DNA from: Prevotella sp. P6B1
GTDB lineage: Bacteria > Bacteroidota > Bacteroidia > Bacteroidales > Bacteroidaceae
DNA: 64,000 nt
Reading direction: 5' to 3'
NCBI RefSeq assembly: GCF_000702825.1
Contig: NZ_JNKF01000011.1
Location: 124,001-188,000, forward strand
The position numbers were made by a program, and so were the translations under genes. How positions within the stretch are numbered: the first letter of the stretch is position 1; each line of letters begins with the position of its first letter. This document shows, piece by piece, positions 15,452 through 23,423 of this stretch. The notes below the pieces were generated by a model, which was not told where the DNA came from, ran no database searches, and saw only the letters and a program-made list of their open reading frames with translations.

Positions 15452-15583
15452 CGCCGAAATTTGGATATATGAAATACCATGCCGATAGTATTTCGCATCG
15501 CACAAATATGGTATTCTGGGAAATTCCTACTCAAGTTTAGGGATTTCCCATGCCCAGTTTAGGATTGTTCACGATTATTTTGT

Positions 15584-15591
15584 TATCTTTG
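15584..15591 (+). promoter_or_regulatory. -7 box of the thioredoxin-like gene
   Basis: TATCTTTG lies 33 nt before the ATG at 15625. A good -33 element at 19-21 bp is not visible. Confidence 0.55.
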
Positions 15592-15624
15592 CAGCAGAAA
15601 TTAAACATAACTAAAAAGATTCAT

Positions 15625-16126
15625 ATGAAAAGAACGTTTTTAAGCCTATTGGCCGCTATCTGCATGACGATGACATTGAATGCACAGACGGCTTTGAAGA
15701 AAGTATACGACGAGAGTATTAATCCGCTTGACCAGATTGATCAGGCTGTAGTGAAAGCAAAGTCTGAGGGAAAGTATGTTATTTGCCAGGTGGGCGGTAA
15801 CTGGTGTCCTTGGTGCTTACGTTTTGCAGACTTTATCACAAACGACTCCACAATCAGTAAGGTGATAGGCGAGAATTTTGTGTATATCCATGTCAACTAC
15901 AATCCTCGTAAGTCCGAGGGTGTTGAAAAGGCCGAACAAGCTAAGGCACTGATGCAAAGACTCAATAATGCCGGACGTTTCGGCTTCCCCGTGTTTGTAG
16001 TACTTAATCATGAAGGCCAGGTTATCCATCTTCAAGATTCAAGTTTCCTTGAAGAAGGTAAGGGCTATAAACCAGGAAAAAGTGCTACGTTTCTTTAACA
16101 ATTGGACTCCAAAAGCAGTTAATTGA
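15625..16126 (+). CDS. Exported thioredoxin-like protein with a frameshifted C-terminus
   Basis: The intact frame runs 15625-16098 (157 aa): a signal peptide (residues about 1-20, ending LNAQ), then a thioredoxin fold with the redox motif C61-P-W-C64 and cis-proline FPVF. It would act as a periplasmic thiol-disulfide protein. The frame ends in KPGKSATFL. Removing one A from the A5 run at 16077-16081 restores a better C-terminus (KVLRFFNNWTPKAVN) to a stop at 16124-16126, as in relatives that end FFxxWTPKA. Either the gene has a recent frameshift or the run was miscounted in sequencing. Its loss would remove only the final helix. Confidence 0.8.
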
Positions 16127-16142
16127 TAAACTATTATCGTCG

Positions 16143-16370
16143 CTACTTGGCGACGAGACATATTTAGGGAATTACAGGGAATCTCATGGTGATTCTATTA
16201 ACGGCGACATCGGCCGCGAAAAGAAAAGAGTAGCCAAGCCATGGTTCAGCAAGAAATATTACGCCTCAGTCCTAAACCTCCGCGATTTCCTAGCCGATAA
16301 CATCGGCCAAGAATTCACCGGCCTTGTAGCCAAATCCCTCGATGACAACTACCGCTGCTACCATCATTGA
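16143..16370 (+). pseudogene. Chimeric remnant: mgsA-like repeat joined to the end of an unknown gene
   Basis: Bases 16143-16187 repeat two blocks from the 3' end of mgsA. From about 16190 an open frame without a start codon continues as GDIGREKKRVAKPWFSKKYY, then LRDFLADNIGQEFTGLVAKS, to a stop at 16368-16370. The codon use is coherent, so it appears to be the 3' end of a once-real gene. The family is not recognised. Confidence 0.45.
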
Positions 16371-16373
16371 AAA

Positions 16374-16580
16374 TCAAAGCATCTCACAAAGTTTATCTTC
16401 CCTGATAATCTTTGGCGCAGCTTTGCCAGCCAGCACCAACACCTTCTTGCCATTACGATAGATATGAAGCTGACGTGAACGGACAACTGCCGTCACCTCA
16501 GCATCGTCCTGCATGACCACCCACAACGGATGATAGACACCATCCACCTCAAACAACTTCTGCTGCAAGTGCGAACACAT
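16374..16580 (-). CDS. Hypothetical 68-aa protein
   Basis: Small soluble protein (VDGVYHPLWVVMQDDAEVTA, then QLHIYRNGKKVLVLAGKA). The strand pattern suggests a small beta-rich fold. No motif, signal peptide or family is recognised. It lies between a gene remnant and the DUF1349-like lipoprotein gene and is on the same strand as the latter. It could itself be a fragment of a longer protein. Confidence 0.45.
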   Translation of the reverse strand: MCSHLQQKLFEVDGVYHPLWVVMQDDAEVTAVVRSRQLHIYRNGKKVLVLAGKAAPKIIREDKLCEML

Positions 16581-16626
16581 ATTGGTTGTATCAAGTGTTC
16601 GTCATATTTCCACACCAATTTGGAAC

Positions 16627-17361
16627 TTACTTGTCTGGTTGCTGACCATCGTGGGCTTTCCATGCACACTCAGTTATCTTCATGTCGGTGAACTTTGCCG
16701 TAAACGAGGACTCCTCTGGCGAGCAGGCATAAACACCGAAACTGATTTCGTCTGCACCGGCATACATGTGGCAGATGCGCATCTGACTGAAAGTCACACC
16801 GTCGGTTGAACACTCGATGCAGTAATCATCTTCACGGCGTGAAAAGCGATACCACATGGTTTTTACATCGGCAGGGATTGCCTGAGTTGCCCAATCGCTG
16901 TAGCCCTTATTGGTAACTACGCTGCCCAAGTGCTGGTACTCGTCATTCTCATATTCCACAGAGCCCTTCAGCCAGTTTTCTGAGTCAAGGTACATCACGA
17001 CACCGCACTGATCAAAACGATGATGACTTTCCGTAAAGTCGGTCTTGACCACAAAGCTGAAAAACTTCTCGCGGGTTTTCATCTGTAGCACAGGGGCATT
17101 GTCATTCTGAAAATGATAGTAGGTGCGCTGCCATAGGTCAGTCTTGGGGGTTGTGGTGATAATGATAGTATCACTCTTCACCTCAAAAGCCTTAGGCTTT
17201 CTGGTCCACTGAAGGCTATCCAACGCTATGCAACCATTGTTGGCAAAAGCCTCTTTTACTTGGTCTGTAAACTCCATTGACGTTTCATTTTGTTTTGTCT
17301 GCTGTCCACAAGCCACGAGCATCATGGCGAGGCAAAGCATAGTTACATTTTTTATTCGCAT
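16627..17361 (-). CDS. Lipoprotein with DUF1349-type (concanavalin-like) domain
   Basis: 244 aa. A lipoprotein signal ends at the lipobox MMLVACG (Cys near 19). The mature part has the beta-sandwich pattern of DUF1349 proteins: FVVKTDF, DQCGVVMYLDSENWLKGSVEYE, MWYRFSRREDDYCIECSTDG and IGF-like FGVYACSPE. These bind or act on carbohydrates in many Bacteroidetes, but no catalytic residue can be assigned here. It probably faces the periplasm or the cell surface. It is an isolated single gene. Confidence 0.82.
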   Translation of the reverse strand: MRIKNVTMLCLAMMLVACGQQTKQNETSMEFTDQVKEAFANNGCIALDSLQWTRKPKAFEVKSDTIIITTTPKTDLWQRTYYHFQNDNAPVLQMKTREKFFSFVVKTDFTESHHRFDQCGVVMYLDSENWLKGSVEYENDEYQHLGSVVTNKGYSDWATQAIPADVKTMWYRFSRREDDYCIECSTDGVTFSQMRICHMYAGADEISFGVYACSPEESSFTAKFTDMKITECAWKAHDGQQPDK

Positions 17362-17479
17362 ATAAACTCCTTCTTTACGGTCTATATTATTAAACTTTGT
17401 TGCAAAAATAGGAAATTCTGAAGATTTATGATGATTTATGAGTAACTTTGCACAAAAAATTGAGAATATTTAAGGAAAG

Positions 17480-17819
17480 GCAAACGTCTTCGCCAACGCC
17501 ATCAAGCACGATTTCAAAAGTCCGAACCCCACCACACGCTGGTCGGACATCATCAAATTGAAGTAGAGATTAAATCACCGCTGAACGCCGCCAATGCTCA
17601 CGTATCCATTCACTGGCAGTTTTACCTGACTGTCGTTTACAGTCCGTCATCGCCACCGATTTGAAGGACAGCGTGGCCATAGCCACCCAGTCCCAGAATC
17701 TCAAATCGGCCACCAAGCAGAAATCTGCCCCCGCCACAAGCCCAAATCACTACGTGTTCTTCATATATATTGTTGTTACGTGTCTTATAATTATTTATCT
17801 GAAAAAGCGTTTTCAGTAA
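17480..17819 (+). pseudogene. Degenerate coding remnants in two frames
   Basis: A first frame (about 17480-17566) reads GKANVFANAIKHDFKSPNPT and stops. A second frame (about 17640-17819) reads ATDLKDSVAIATQSQNLKSA and ends with a single transmembrane segment (YVFFIYIVVTCLIIIYLKKR) before a stop at 17817. Neither has a start codon. A -7 box (TAACTTTG, about 17443-17450) precedes the first. Together they look like a broken mobile-element gene. The product is not recognised. Confidence 0.4.
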
Positions 17820-17879
17820 AATCTCGTGCTTATTAGTTAGAAATATTGGGTCAGCCGTGAGGTTCACCCAATTTTTTTC
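17808..17879 (+). repeat. Terminator-bearing repeat, copy 1
   Basis: A ~70-bp segment, similar to 19291-19362, that contains the shared words CTCGTGCTT and TTGGGT and ends in a terminator hairpin: ATTGGGT (17845-17851) pairs with ACCCAAT (17866-17872), followed by seven T. It follows the TM-containing remnant. Confidence 0.65.
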
Positions 17880-17941
17880 AATCCATACTTATCTTTTGCG
17901 TTAAATATATATAAGAAAATTAGATTTTTAGAAATTTATTG

Positions 17942-17949
17942 TATATTTG
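17942..17949 (+). promoter_or_regulatory. -7 box of the two-gene unit at 17981
   Basis: TATATTTG, 31 nt before the ATG at 17981. No consensus -33 at the right distance. Confidence 0.5.
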
Positions 17950-17980
17950 CAGAATAAAGTCTAACTAAATCTACTTTTGT

Positions 17981-18655
17981 ATGAGAAATCTATTGATCCT
18001 TTTATTGACAATTCTTCTGCCCGCTGGCGTCATGTCCCAAACTGCTCAGAAACAGTCTAATAATACCACAAAAAAGCCAGTAATTACAGTTACTATGGGG
18101 CAAAAGTTAGCCAAGGCTTGTAGAAAATATCCCAAAACAATGGGAATGTCATTGGTAAGATGTAATAATATCCAAAACGACAATCAATATAATGCTAGTC
18201 TTTTTTTATTGGAAAAGGGTAGTGATAAAACCTGTGATAAATTTGTTGTATATCTTAGTGATGTGCATGGAAAAAACTTCTCGAACAAATTATTAGAAAT
18301 CGGTTTCAATAACAATGAAATTTCCATAGCAAAGAGATTAGTAGATTATAAATCAAAAATCCCTGTAGCGACAGTCCTAATGTCTCAAAAACTTGCTATA
18401 GCATGTAAAAGATATCCTCAAACAATGGGGATGGCACTTGCTATGAGTTCAAAAGCAGAAACTACAGGTGCATTAAAATGGAATATTGCACTGATGGAAG
18501 AAGGCAACGAAGAGCTATGCGAGAAGTTATTGGTATGGCTTGAAGATATAACAGAAGAAGATTTTGCAGAAAATCTCATAGCTATAGGGTTCACTACCAA
18601 AGAAGTTGAATTAGCTCAAAGCATAGTTGCCTATGCCAAAAACATAAAGAAATAA
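17981..18655 (+). CDS. Exported protein made of two tandem ~93-aa repeats
   Basis: 224 aa with a signal peptide (residues 1-20, ending VMSQ). Residues 34-126 and 128-222 are homologous: each begins V-T-V/L-M-x-Q-K-L-A-x-A-C-x-x-Y-P-x-T-M-G-M, has an L-x-x-x-G-x-x-x-x-C-x-K segment and ends F-x-x-x-L-x-x-I-G-F-x-x-x-E. Two cysteines are conserved in each repeat and could form disulfides. I do not recognise the domain. The following DUF4468 gene starts 27 nt after the stop, so both may act together in the periplasm. Confidence 0.75.
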   Translation: MRNLLILLLTILLPAGVMSQTAQKQSNNTTKKPVITVTMGQKLAKACRKYPKTMGMSLVRCNNIQNDNQYNASLFLLEKGSDKTCDKFVVYLSDVHGKNFSNKLLEIGFNNNEISIAKRLVDYKSKIPVATVLMSQKLAIACKRYPQTMGMALAMSSKAETTGALKWNIALMEEGNEELCEKLLVWLEDITEEDFAENLIAIGFTTKEVELAQSIVAYAKNIKK

Positions 18656-18682
18656 TTGATAATAATCATAAAACGTATAAGT

Positions 18683-19252
18683 ATGAAGCATATTTTAATT
18701 ACCACAGTGTTGTTTCTTGCGGCCATCTCCGCTAGTCCACAAGACATCGAACTGAACGATAAAGGTGAATACGAACGTAAAGAAGTTGTAGAAGTATCTG
18801 GAGCTACAGCAGCAACACTTTATGATCGTGCTATGATTGCCTTGTCAGAATGGAGCGGCCCAGACGGTAAAGCAAAGGCTGGTTTAGATTACCAAAACCA
18901 AGAGACTCATACAATCATCTACAAAGGAACCTATTATTTAGGCTTTAAGAAATTTATGATGAGTGGTTGGGAAAGATATGCAAACTTCTCCCTAAAAGTG
19001 AGATGCAAAGACGGTAAAGCACAAATAACAGTAAATGTGCCAACCATTACAGGCATTTATTTGCATAACGGAGTGAAAAAGACATATAATATTAATGAAG
19101 TTCTAGATGTAAAAGAGAAGTCTGGTAAAAAAAGAGCTGACCGAATAGAAGATCTAATTAACAATCTTCGCAAGAACGCTGATGCTCTCATAGCTGCCAT
19201 GTCTGACAGACTTAAAGGAAGTGCAGCAGCCGAAGAAGATGATGATTTTTGA
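18683..19252 (+). CDS. DUF4468-like exported protein
   Basis: 189 aa from the ATG at 18683; a TTG-started extension to 18656 is unlikely because the signal peptide (KHILITTVLFLAAISASPQ) begins at 18683. The pattern EYERKEVVEVSGATAATLYDRA, then W, a GFKKFMMSGWERYANFSLKVRCKDGKAQI strand set matches DUF4468 (TBP-like fold) proteins of Bacteroidetes. The C-terminus is helical and ends in EEDDDF. Function is unknown in the family. It is encoded with the tandem-repeat protein and closed by a terminator at 19329. Confidence 0.72.
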   Translation: MKHILITTVLFLAAISASPQDIELNDKGEYERKEVVEVSGATAATLYDRAMIALSEWSGPDGKAKAGLDYQNQETHTIIYKGTYYLGFKKFMMSGWERYANFSLKVRCKDGKAQITVNVPTITGIYLHNGVKKTYNINEVLDVKEKSGKKRADRIEDLINNLRKNADALIAAMSDRLKGSAAAEEDDDF

Positions 19253-19290
19253 ATAATGTTGTTTACCGGACATTTGATTCATTTGAAAAT

Positions 19291-19362
19291 GTGTTTTAAG
19301 TAAACCTCGTGCTTTTAATTAAAAATGTTGGGTAATTCAGTGTGGGGGTTACCCATTTTTTT
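19291..19362 (+). terminator. Terminator-bearing repeat, copy 2
   Basis: TGGGTAA (19329-19335) pairs with TTACCCA (19349-19355) and runs into seven T. The 38 bases before it match the corresponding bases of the element at 17808. It terminates the two-gene unit. A -7 box (TACCTTTG, 19364-19371) follows at once. Confidence 0.75.
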
Positions 19363-19411
19363 GTACCTTTGCCCCCGATAAGAATAATGTATAATAAATA
19401 GCACGAGATAT

Positions 19412-19540
19412 ATGAATCAAGAATATGCAAGGGTATCAGTTGAAATGCCCGAAAACGAAAATAAGAACACTCTCAGTCAGAATCTGACTTACGAAGTTGA
19501 GAACAAAGACATCAAGGATGAATTCACGCTAAAGTTTTAA
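19412..19540 (+). CDS. 42-aa acidic small protein
   Basis: ATG at 19412 to TAA at 19538-19540: MNQEYARVSVEMPENENKNT, then NLTYEVENKDIKDEFTLKF. It ends 2 nt before the cupin ATG and shares the promoter box at 19364-19371, so it would be co-transcribed and perhaps coupled. It may be a real small protein or the last piece of a lost gene. Confidence 0.4.
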   Translation: MNQEYARVSVEMPENENKNTLSQNLTYEVENKDIKDEFTLKF

Positions 19541-19542
19541 TC

Positions 19543-19884
19543 ATGAAGAAGAATAGCGATTCCTACCAGATTGCCTCTGACATCCAATGGGAAAATGTCG
19601 GCGAGGGCGTCGTTCGCCAGATTATGGCATACGACGAACATTTGATGATGGTTAAAGTGAAGTGCGAGAAGGGAGTAGTAGGCCCTCTCCATCAGCATCC
19701 CCATACCCAGAGTACCTACGTGGCAAGCGGATGCTTCGAAGTATCTATCGGCGACGAAAAGAAGACTCTCAAAGCTGGCGATGGTTATTATGTAGCTCCC
19801 AACCTGCCACATGGCTGTGTCTGTTTGGAAGCAGGCATTCTTATCGACACCTTCACGCCGATGCGAAAGGATTTCCTCAAATAG
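19543..19884 (+). CDS. Cupin-domain protein, KdgF-like
   Basis: 113 aa, one cupin barrel. Metal-binding residues are visible in G-P-L-H-Q-H-P-H-T-Q (near residues 46-55) and in the second motif P-N-L-P-H-G. The whole sequence (GEGVVRQIMAYDEHLMMVKV, GDGYYVAPNLPHG, DTFTPMRKDFL) resembles KdgF, which opens unsaturated uronates released from pectin or alginate to linear ketouronates. No polysaccharide lyase genes are nearby, so the physiological substrate is uncertain. Confidence 0.82.
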   Translation: MKKNSDSYQIASDIQWENVGEGVVRQIMAYDEHLMMVKVKCEKGVVGPLHQHPHTQSTYVASGCFEVSIGDEKKTLKAGDGYYVAPNLPHGCVCLEAGILIDTFTPMRKDFLK

Positions 19885-20368
19885 AAATCCCTTCGAAATC
19901 GGCTATGATTTCAATCATAGATTGAGGTCATACCCGAAGAGTGTCCTGTACGCCCAATCCACCGGTAGGCAGCGCATTCTATGTAGCATTGTTGTTCACT
20001 ATGGCAGTTGTCTTAATTCAGTATGCCACATCCAACGAGCAGATGCATTTTTCGACCGCATTGCTAAAGTGCGCCAGTAAATATTGGGCTTTCGCCTTTT
20101 CCTTCATGATGCTGATACTGGTGTTTATCAAATATGTTATTATGAGTTAGAAGCGAGAGGACCGTGGCGCCATCTGGCTGCACTTTGCGGTCAGGCCTTC
20201 AGGCAACAGGCGTAAGATAAGATTTCTGCTTACTTGATGAACTTCACCTTTTCGGCATTGCGGGGCTTGGCGTTGGGCTGCTCTGCTGCTGATCCTCAAC
20301 CACGCGTACTATCCAGGGCTGGCGGTTGACGGCGCTGGGGGCATTATGTGAAAAAAAAGGGGTTTCTG
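19885..20368. other. Low-coding interval with possible gene fragments
   Basis: A plus-strand frame at 19941-20150 encodes 69 aa with two transmembrane-like segments (YVALLFTMAVVLIQYA and FAFSFMMLILVFIKYVIM). On the minus strand near 20230-20350 two frames (RQPWIVRVVEDQQQ and PNAKPRNAEKVKFIK) look like the end of a gene broken by a frameshift. Neither has clear start signals. I regard the interval as decayed accessory DNA. Confidence 0.35.
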
Positions 20369-20899
20369 CTATTCGTCCTCGTTGGAAGTGCGGAGGATGA
20401 TAGAGGTGGCGCCGAGGGTGAAGAGGGTGCCATCGCTGATGATGCGACGCTCCTTGGGGGTGAGCTCTACATTGTCGATAAAGGTGCCGGTATTGCTGTT
20501 GTTGTCCTTCAGCGTGTAGCGCAGACCGCCTTTCTTATCGCGGCTCACGGTGATGGTGCAGTGATTGAGATCGACGCTGGGATCGACTGTCTCGAAGGCG
20601 GTGTTGGCGGGATTGCCCTTCTGATAGCGACCTATCACATTGTCGCCCATCTTCAGGGGGATGACCTGCTTGTAGTGGAACACATTCTCGATGACCACAA
20701 TCGAACCGCAGCCCTGCTCGTTGGCCTGCTCGTCGGGGTTCTCGTCCTTCTGGCGCTCACGGAGCTTGCTCACACCGATACGGATGCCGAACTCCTTGCC
20801 ACAATCGGGGCACTTGAATACCAACGACTGACCTGCTTCGTACTTGGTCTCGTCGAACGTGATGTACTGGTCGCACTTGGGGCAGCGTACTCTCTTCAT
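20369..20899 (-). CDS. Zinc-ribbon plus FHA-domain protein
   Basis: 176 aa. An N-terminal zinc ribbon has C6-x2-C9 and C30-x2-C33. The C-terminal half (about 85-172) is an FHA domain with VIGRYQKG, the S/N-H core (DLNHCTITV) and NNSNTGTFIDN. FHA domains bind phosphothreonine peptides, implying partnership with a Ser/Thr kinase or kinase-like system. It directly follows the HU-SPOR gene (stop and ATG adjacent), so the two are co-expressed. Cytoplasmic by absence of a signal peptide. Confidence 0.88.
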   Translation of the reverse strand: MKRVRCPKCDQYITFDETKYEAGQSLVFKCPDCGKEFGIRIGVSKLRERQKDENPDEQANEQGCGSIVVIENVFHYKQVIPLKMGDNVIGRYQKGNPANTAFETVDPSVDLNHCTITVSRDKKGGLRYTLKDNNSNTGTFIDNVELTPKERRIISDGTLFTLGATSIILRTSNEDE

Positions 20900-22024
20900 T
20901 TATTCGCTCTTCTCGTTATATTTGTAAACCCATGACTCCTCCAGCTCCTTCTCCTTGGTTAGCTTGTGGAGCTGGTTGTAGGCATCGGCCTGATTCATGA
21001 AGTGACCATAGACGATGCGGGTTACGTTCTTATGGACATAGATTTCAGCTCCCTTGTAGCCGCGTTTGGCCAGACGGTTGATGAAATCCTCGGCATTGTG
21101 CTTGTTGACATGGCTCGCCAGTACGATGCAATAGCCTTCGCGGGCGCTATCGGCCTTGACGGCAACGGGCTTGGCTGCCTGGGCCGACGTGGCGGGCTTG
21201 ATGGTATCGAGTATGGCCTCGGCAGTCTTGACGGCTGGCTTCTGGGCATCCTTGCGCTTGAAGTCGATGGCGCTGGTGTTGGTGTCCTTCGAGGTCATCA
21301 TGCCAAACAGCAGCTGATTGTTCAGATTGTTGATGGTGCTCTTCATCAGATCGGTCTTGCCGGTAGGCATGGCGATGAAGAATACCGCCAGCAGGATGGC
21401 TGCTACGGCTACGGCATTGCGGATCCAGGTGAACTTGATGCGAACCACATCGTTGTCGTCCTCGTTGATATCGACCAGATTCTGCTGGAGCACGCTGTTA
21501 ACCTCCGACTCGGGCTTAACGGCCTTCTCTTCGGCTACTACTTCTTGCTCCTGAGGCTGGGGCTTGCTGAGGTTGCTCAGCAGCTTCATCTCGAACGAGT
21601 TGAGACCATAGAGGCTGGGGGTGAGGATACCGGCCTCGCAGGGGGTGAACACATAGTTGCCATCCTCGTTCAGCTCTAATATACCTATATTATTAAGTTC
21701 GTAGCGACCTTCGCTCTGCAGTATCTGCTGCATCTCGTTCACCTCTTCCTCGATGCGCTGGATGGCTTCGGGGTAGCTGATGTCGTAAGCCTCGATGTAC
21801 GACTGGGCCAGGAGTGAATCGTTGATCTTAAGCTGAGGGTTGAAACCTAATGTACGGAGAGGGGGGAGGAAGACCTGCTCGTCTTCCACGTATCTTGCTT
21901 CAACATGGTGCGCCATGAAGCCACCCAAGCCGGGAACTATCACGCAGTCGTTGTTGAGCAACAGTATTTCAATATGTCTGTTCAATTCAATCACGGGTGC
22001 AAAATTACTGTATTTTTTCGACAT
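20900..22024 (-). CDS. HU-CCDC81 / SPOR-domain membrane protein
   Basis: 374 aa from the ATG at 22022-22024; a TTG two codons earlier is a less likely start. The N-terminal ~130 residues (HIEILLLNNDCVIVPGLGGF, NIGILELNEDGNYVFTP) match the paired bacterial HU-CCDC81 domains. One transmembrane helix (VAVAAILLAVFFIAMP) lies near residue 215, and a C-terminal SPOR domain (GYCIVLASHVNKHNAEDFIN) would sit in the periplasm and bind denuded peptidoglycan. This layout is Bacteroidetes-specific and is thought to link the envelope to cytoplasmic partners. Its mate is the FHA protein downstream. Confidence 0.88.
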   Translation of the reverse strand: MSKKYSNFAPVIELNRHIEILLLNNDCVIVPGLGGFMAHHVEARYVEDEQVFLPPLRTLGFNPQLKINDSLLAQSYIEAYDISYPEAIQRIEEEVNEMQQILQSEGRYELNNIGILELNEDGNYVFTPCEAGILTPSLYGLNSFEMKLLSNLSKPQPQEQEVVAEEKAVKPESEVNSVLQQNLVDINEDDNDVVRIKFTWIRNAVAVAAILLAVFFIAMPTGKTDLMKSTINNLNNQLLFGMMTSKDTNTSAIDFKRKDAQKPAVKTAEAILDTIKPATSAQAAKPVAVKADSAREGYCIVLASHVNKHNAEDFINRLAKRGYKGAEIYVHKNVTRIVYGHFMNQADAYNQLHKLTKEKELEESWVYKYNEKSE

Positions 22025-22050
22025 AAACAAATAAAAGATACTTAAAATGC

Positions 22051-22080
22051 TTGGAAAATTAAAATTTTAATGTACCTTTG
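22051..22080 (+). promoter_or_regulatory. Promoter of ugd
   Basis: TTG (22051-22053), a 19-bp spacer and TACCTTTG (22073-22080), 23 nt before the ATG at 22104. Confidence 0.65.
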
Positions 22081-22103
22081 CACAAAATTTTCTAGTTAAC
22101 GTT

Positions 22104-23423
22104 ATGAATATTGCTATTGTAGGAACCGGATATGTAGGTTTAGTATCAGGAACATGTTTTGCTGATACGGGTGCAAATGTCACTTGTGTAGATGTAGATG
22201 AGAACAAGATTGAGCGTCTGAAAAACGGTGAGATACCCATCTATGAACCAGGACTTGACGAACTTGTTAAGAAGAATGTGGCTGCTGGCCGACTGAAGTT
22301 TACAACTGATCTGGCCTCTGTGCTGGATGATGTGGAGATTGTATTCTCGGCTGTGGGCACTCCTCCCGATGAGGATGGCTCGGCCGATCTGAAATATGTG
22401 CTCCAGGTGGCTAAGACCATCGGACAGAACCTGAAGAAGTATGTAGTGGTGGTTACCAAGAGTACGGTGCCCGTGGGTACTGCCAAGAAGGTGCGCAAGG
22501 CCATCGAGGAAGAGCTGGAGAAGCGTGGCGTGGACATTGAGTTCGACGTGGCTTCGAACCCGGAGTTCCTGAAGGAGGGTAACGCCATCAAGGACTTTAT
22601 GAGTCCTGACCGCGTAGTGGTTGGCGTGGAGAGCGAGAAGGCCAGAAAGGTGATGACCAAGCTCTATAAGCCCTTTATGATCAATAACTTCCGTGTGATC
22701 TTCATGGATATCCCATCGGCCGAGATGACTAAATATGCCGCTAACTCGATGCTGGCTACACGTATCTCGTTTATGAACGATATCGCCAACCTGTGTGAAC
22801 GCGTGGGTGCCGACGTGAATATGGTGCGTGCTGGTATCGGATCGGATACGCGTATCGGACGTAAGTTCCTCTATGCTGGTTGCGGTTATGGCGGATCGTG
22901 CTTCCCCAAGGACGTGAAGGCGCTGATTAAGACTGCCGACCAGAACGGCTACTCGATGGAGGTGCTGAAGGCTGTGGAGCGTGTGAACGAAAAGCAGAAG
23001 AGCGTGCTCTTTGAGAAGCTGGTGAAGGCATTCGGCAGCGAAGAGGCCCTGAAGGGCAAGACCATTGCCATGTGGGGACTCTCGTTCAAGCCTGAGACTG
23101 ACGATATGCGTGAATCGACTGCCCTCGTGATGATCGGTAAGCTGCTCGAGGCTGGCTGTAACGTGCGCGTGTACGACCCTATTGCCATGAACGAGTGTAA
23201 GCGTCGTATCGGCGAGACTGTGACTTACTGCCGCGACATGTACGATGTGGTGCTCGACGCTGATGCCCTGCTGCTGCTCACTGAGTGGAAGGAATTCCGC
23301 CTGCCAGGCTGGGGCGTGATCAAGAAGGCAATGAAGCGTCCGCTGGTTATCGATGGCCGTAACATCTTCGACATCGAGGAGCTCGACGAGAACGGCTTTG
23401 AGTATCATTGCATAGGTAAGTAA
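22104..23423 (+). CDS. ugd: UDP-glucose 6-dehydrogenase
   Basis: Oxidises UDP-glucose to UDP-glucuronate with two NAD+, feeding capsule and surface polysaccharide synthesis. 439 aa, the normal length. The Rossmann motif GTGYVGLVSG is at residues 7-16; the STVPVGT and NPEFLKEG motifs follow; the catalytic cysteine is C266 in YGGSCFPKD; the C-terminal UDP-binding domain has WGLSFKPETDDMRES. A clear promoter precedes it. The next gene, a lipoprotein, starts at the base after its stop. Confidence 0.97.
   Translation: MNIAIVGTGYVGLVSGTCFADTGANVTCVDVDENKIERLKNGEIPIYEPGLDELVKKNVAAGRLKFTTDLASVLDDVEIVFSAVGTPPDEDGSADLKYVLQVAKTIGQNLKKYVVVVTKSTVPVGTAKKVRKAIEEELEKRGVDIEFDVASNPEFLKEGNAIKDFMSPDRVVVGVESEKARKVMTKLYKPFMINNFRVIFMDIPSAEMTKYAANSMLATRISFMNDIANLCERVGADVNMVRAGIGSDTRIGRKFLYAGCGYGGSCFPKDVKALIKTADQNGYSMEVLKAVERVNEKQKSVLFEKLVKAFGSEEALKGKTIAMWGLSFKPETDDMRESTALVMIGKLLEAGCNVRVYDPIAMNECKRRIGETVTYCRDMYDVVLDADALLLLTEWKEFRLPGWGVIKKAMKRPLVIDGRNIFDIEELDENGFEYHCIGK

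Noticed and set aside
15178..15540. 120-aa plus-strand ORF
   Set aside because: It has no ribosome site or promoter, runs through a terminator hairpin, and is antisense to a small frame with complete transcription signals.
20966..21679. 237-aa plus-strand ORF opposite the HU-SPOR gene
   Set aside because: Gly/Val/Leu-rich antisense artefact of a GC-rich coding strand.
22146..23408. 420-aa minus-strand ORF opposite ugd
   Set aside because: Shadow frame of a fully conserved enzyme gene; the translation is His/Leu-rich without domain motifs.
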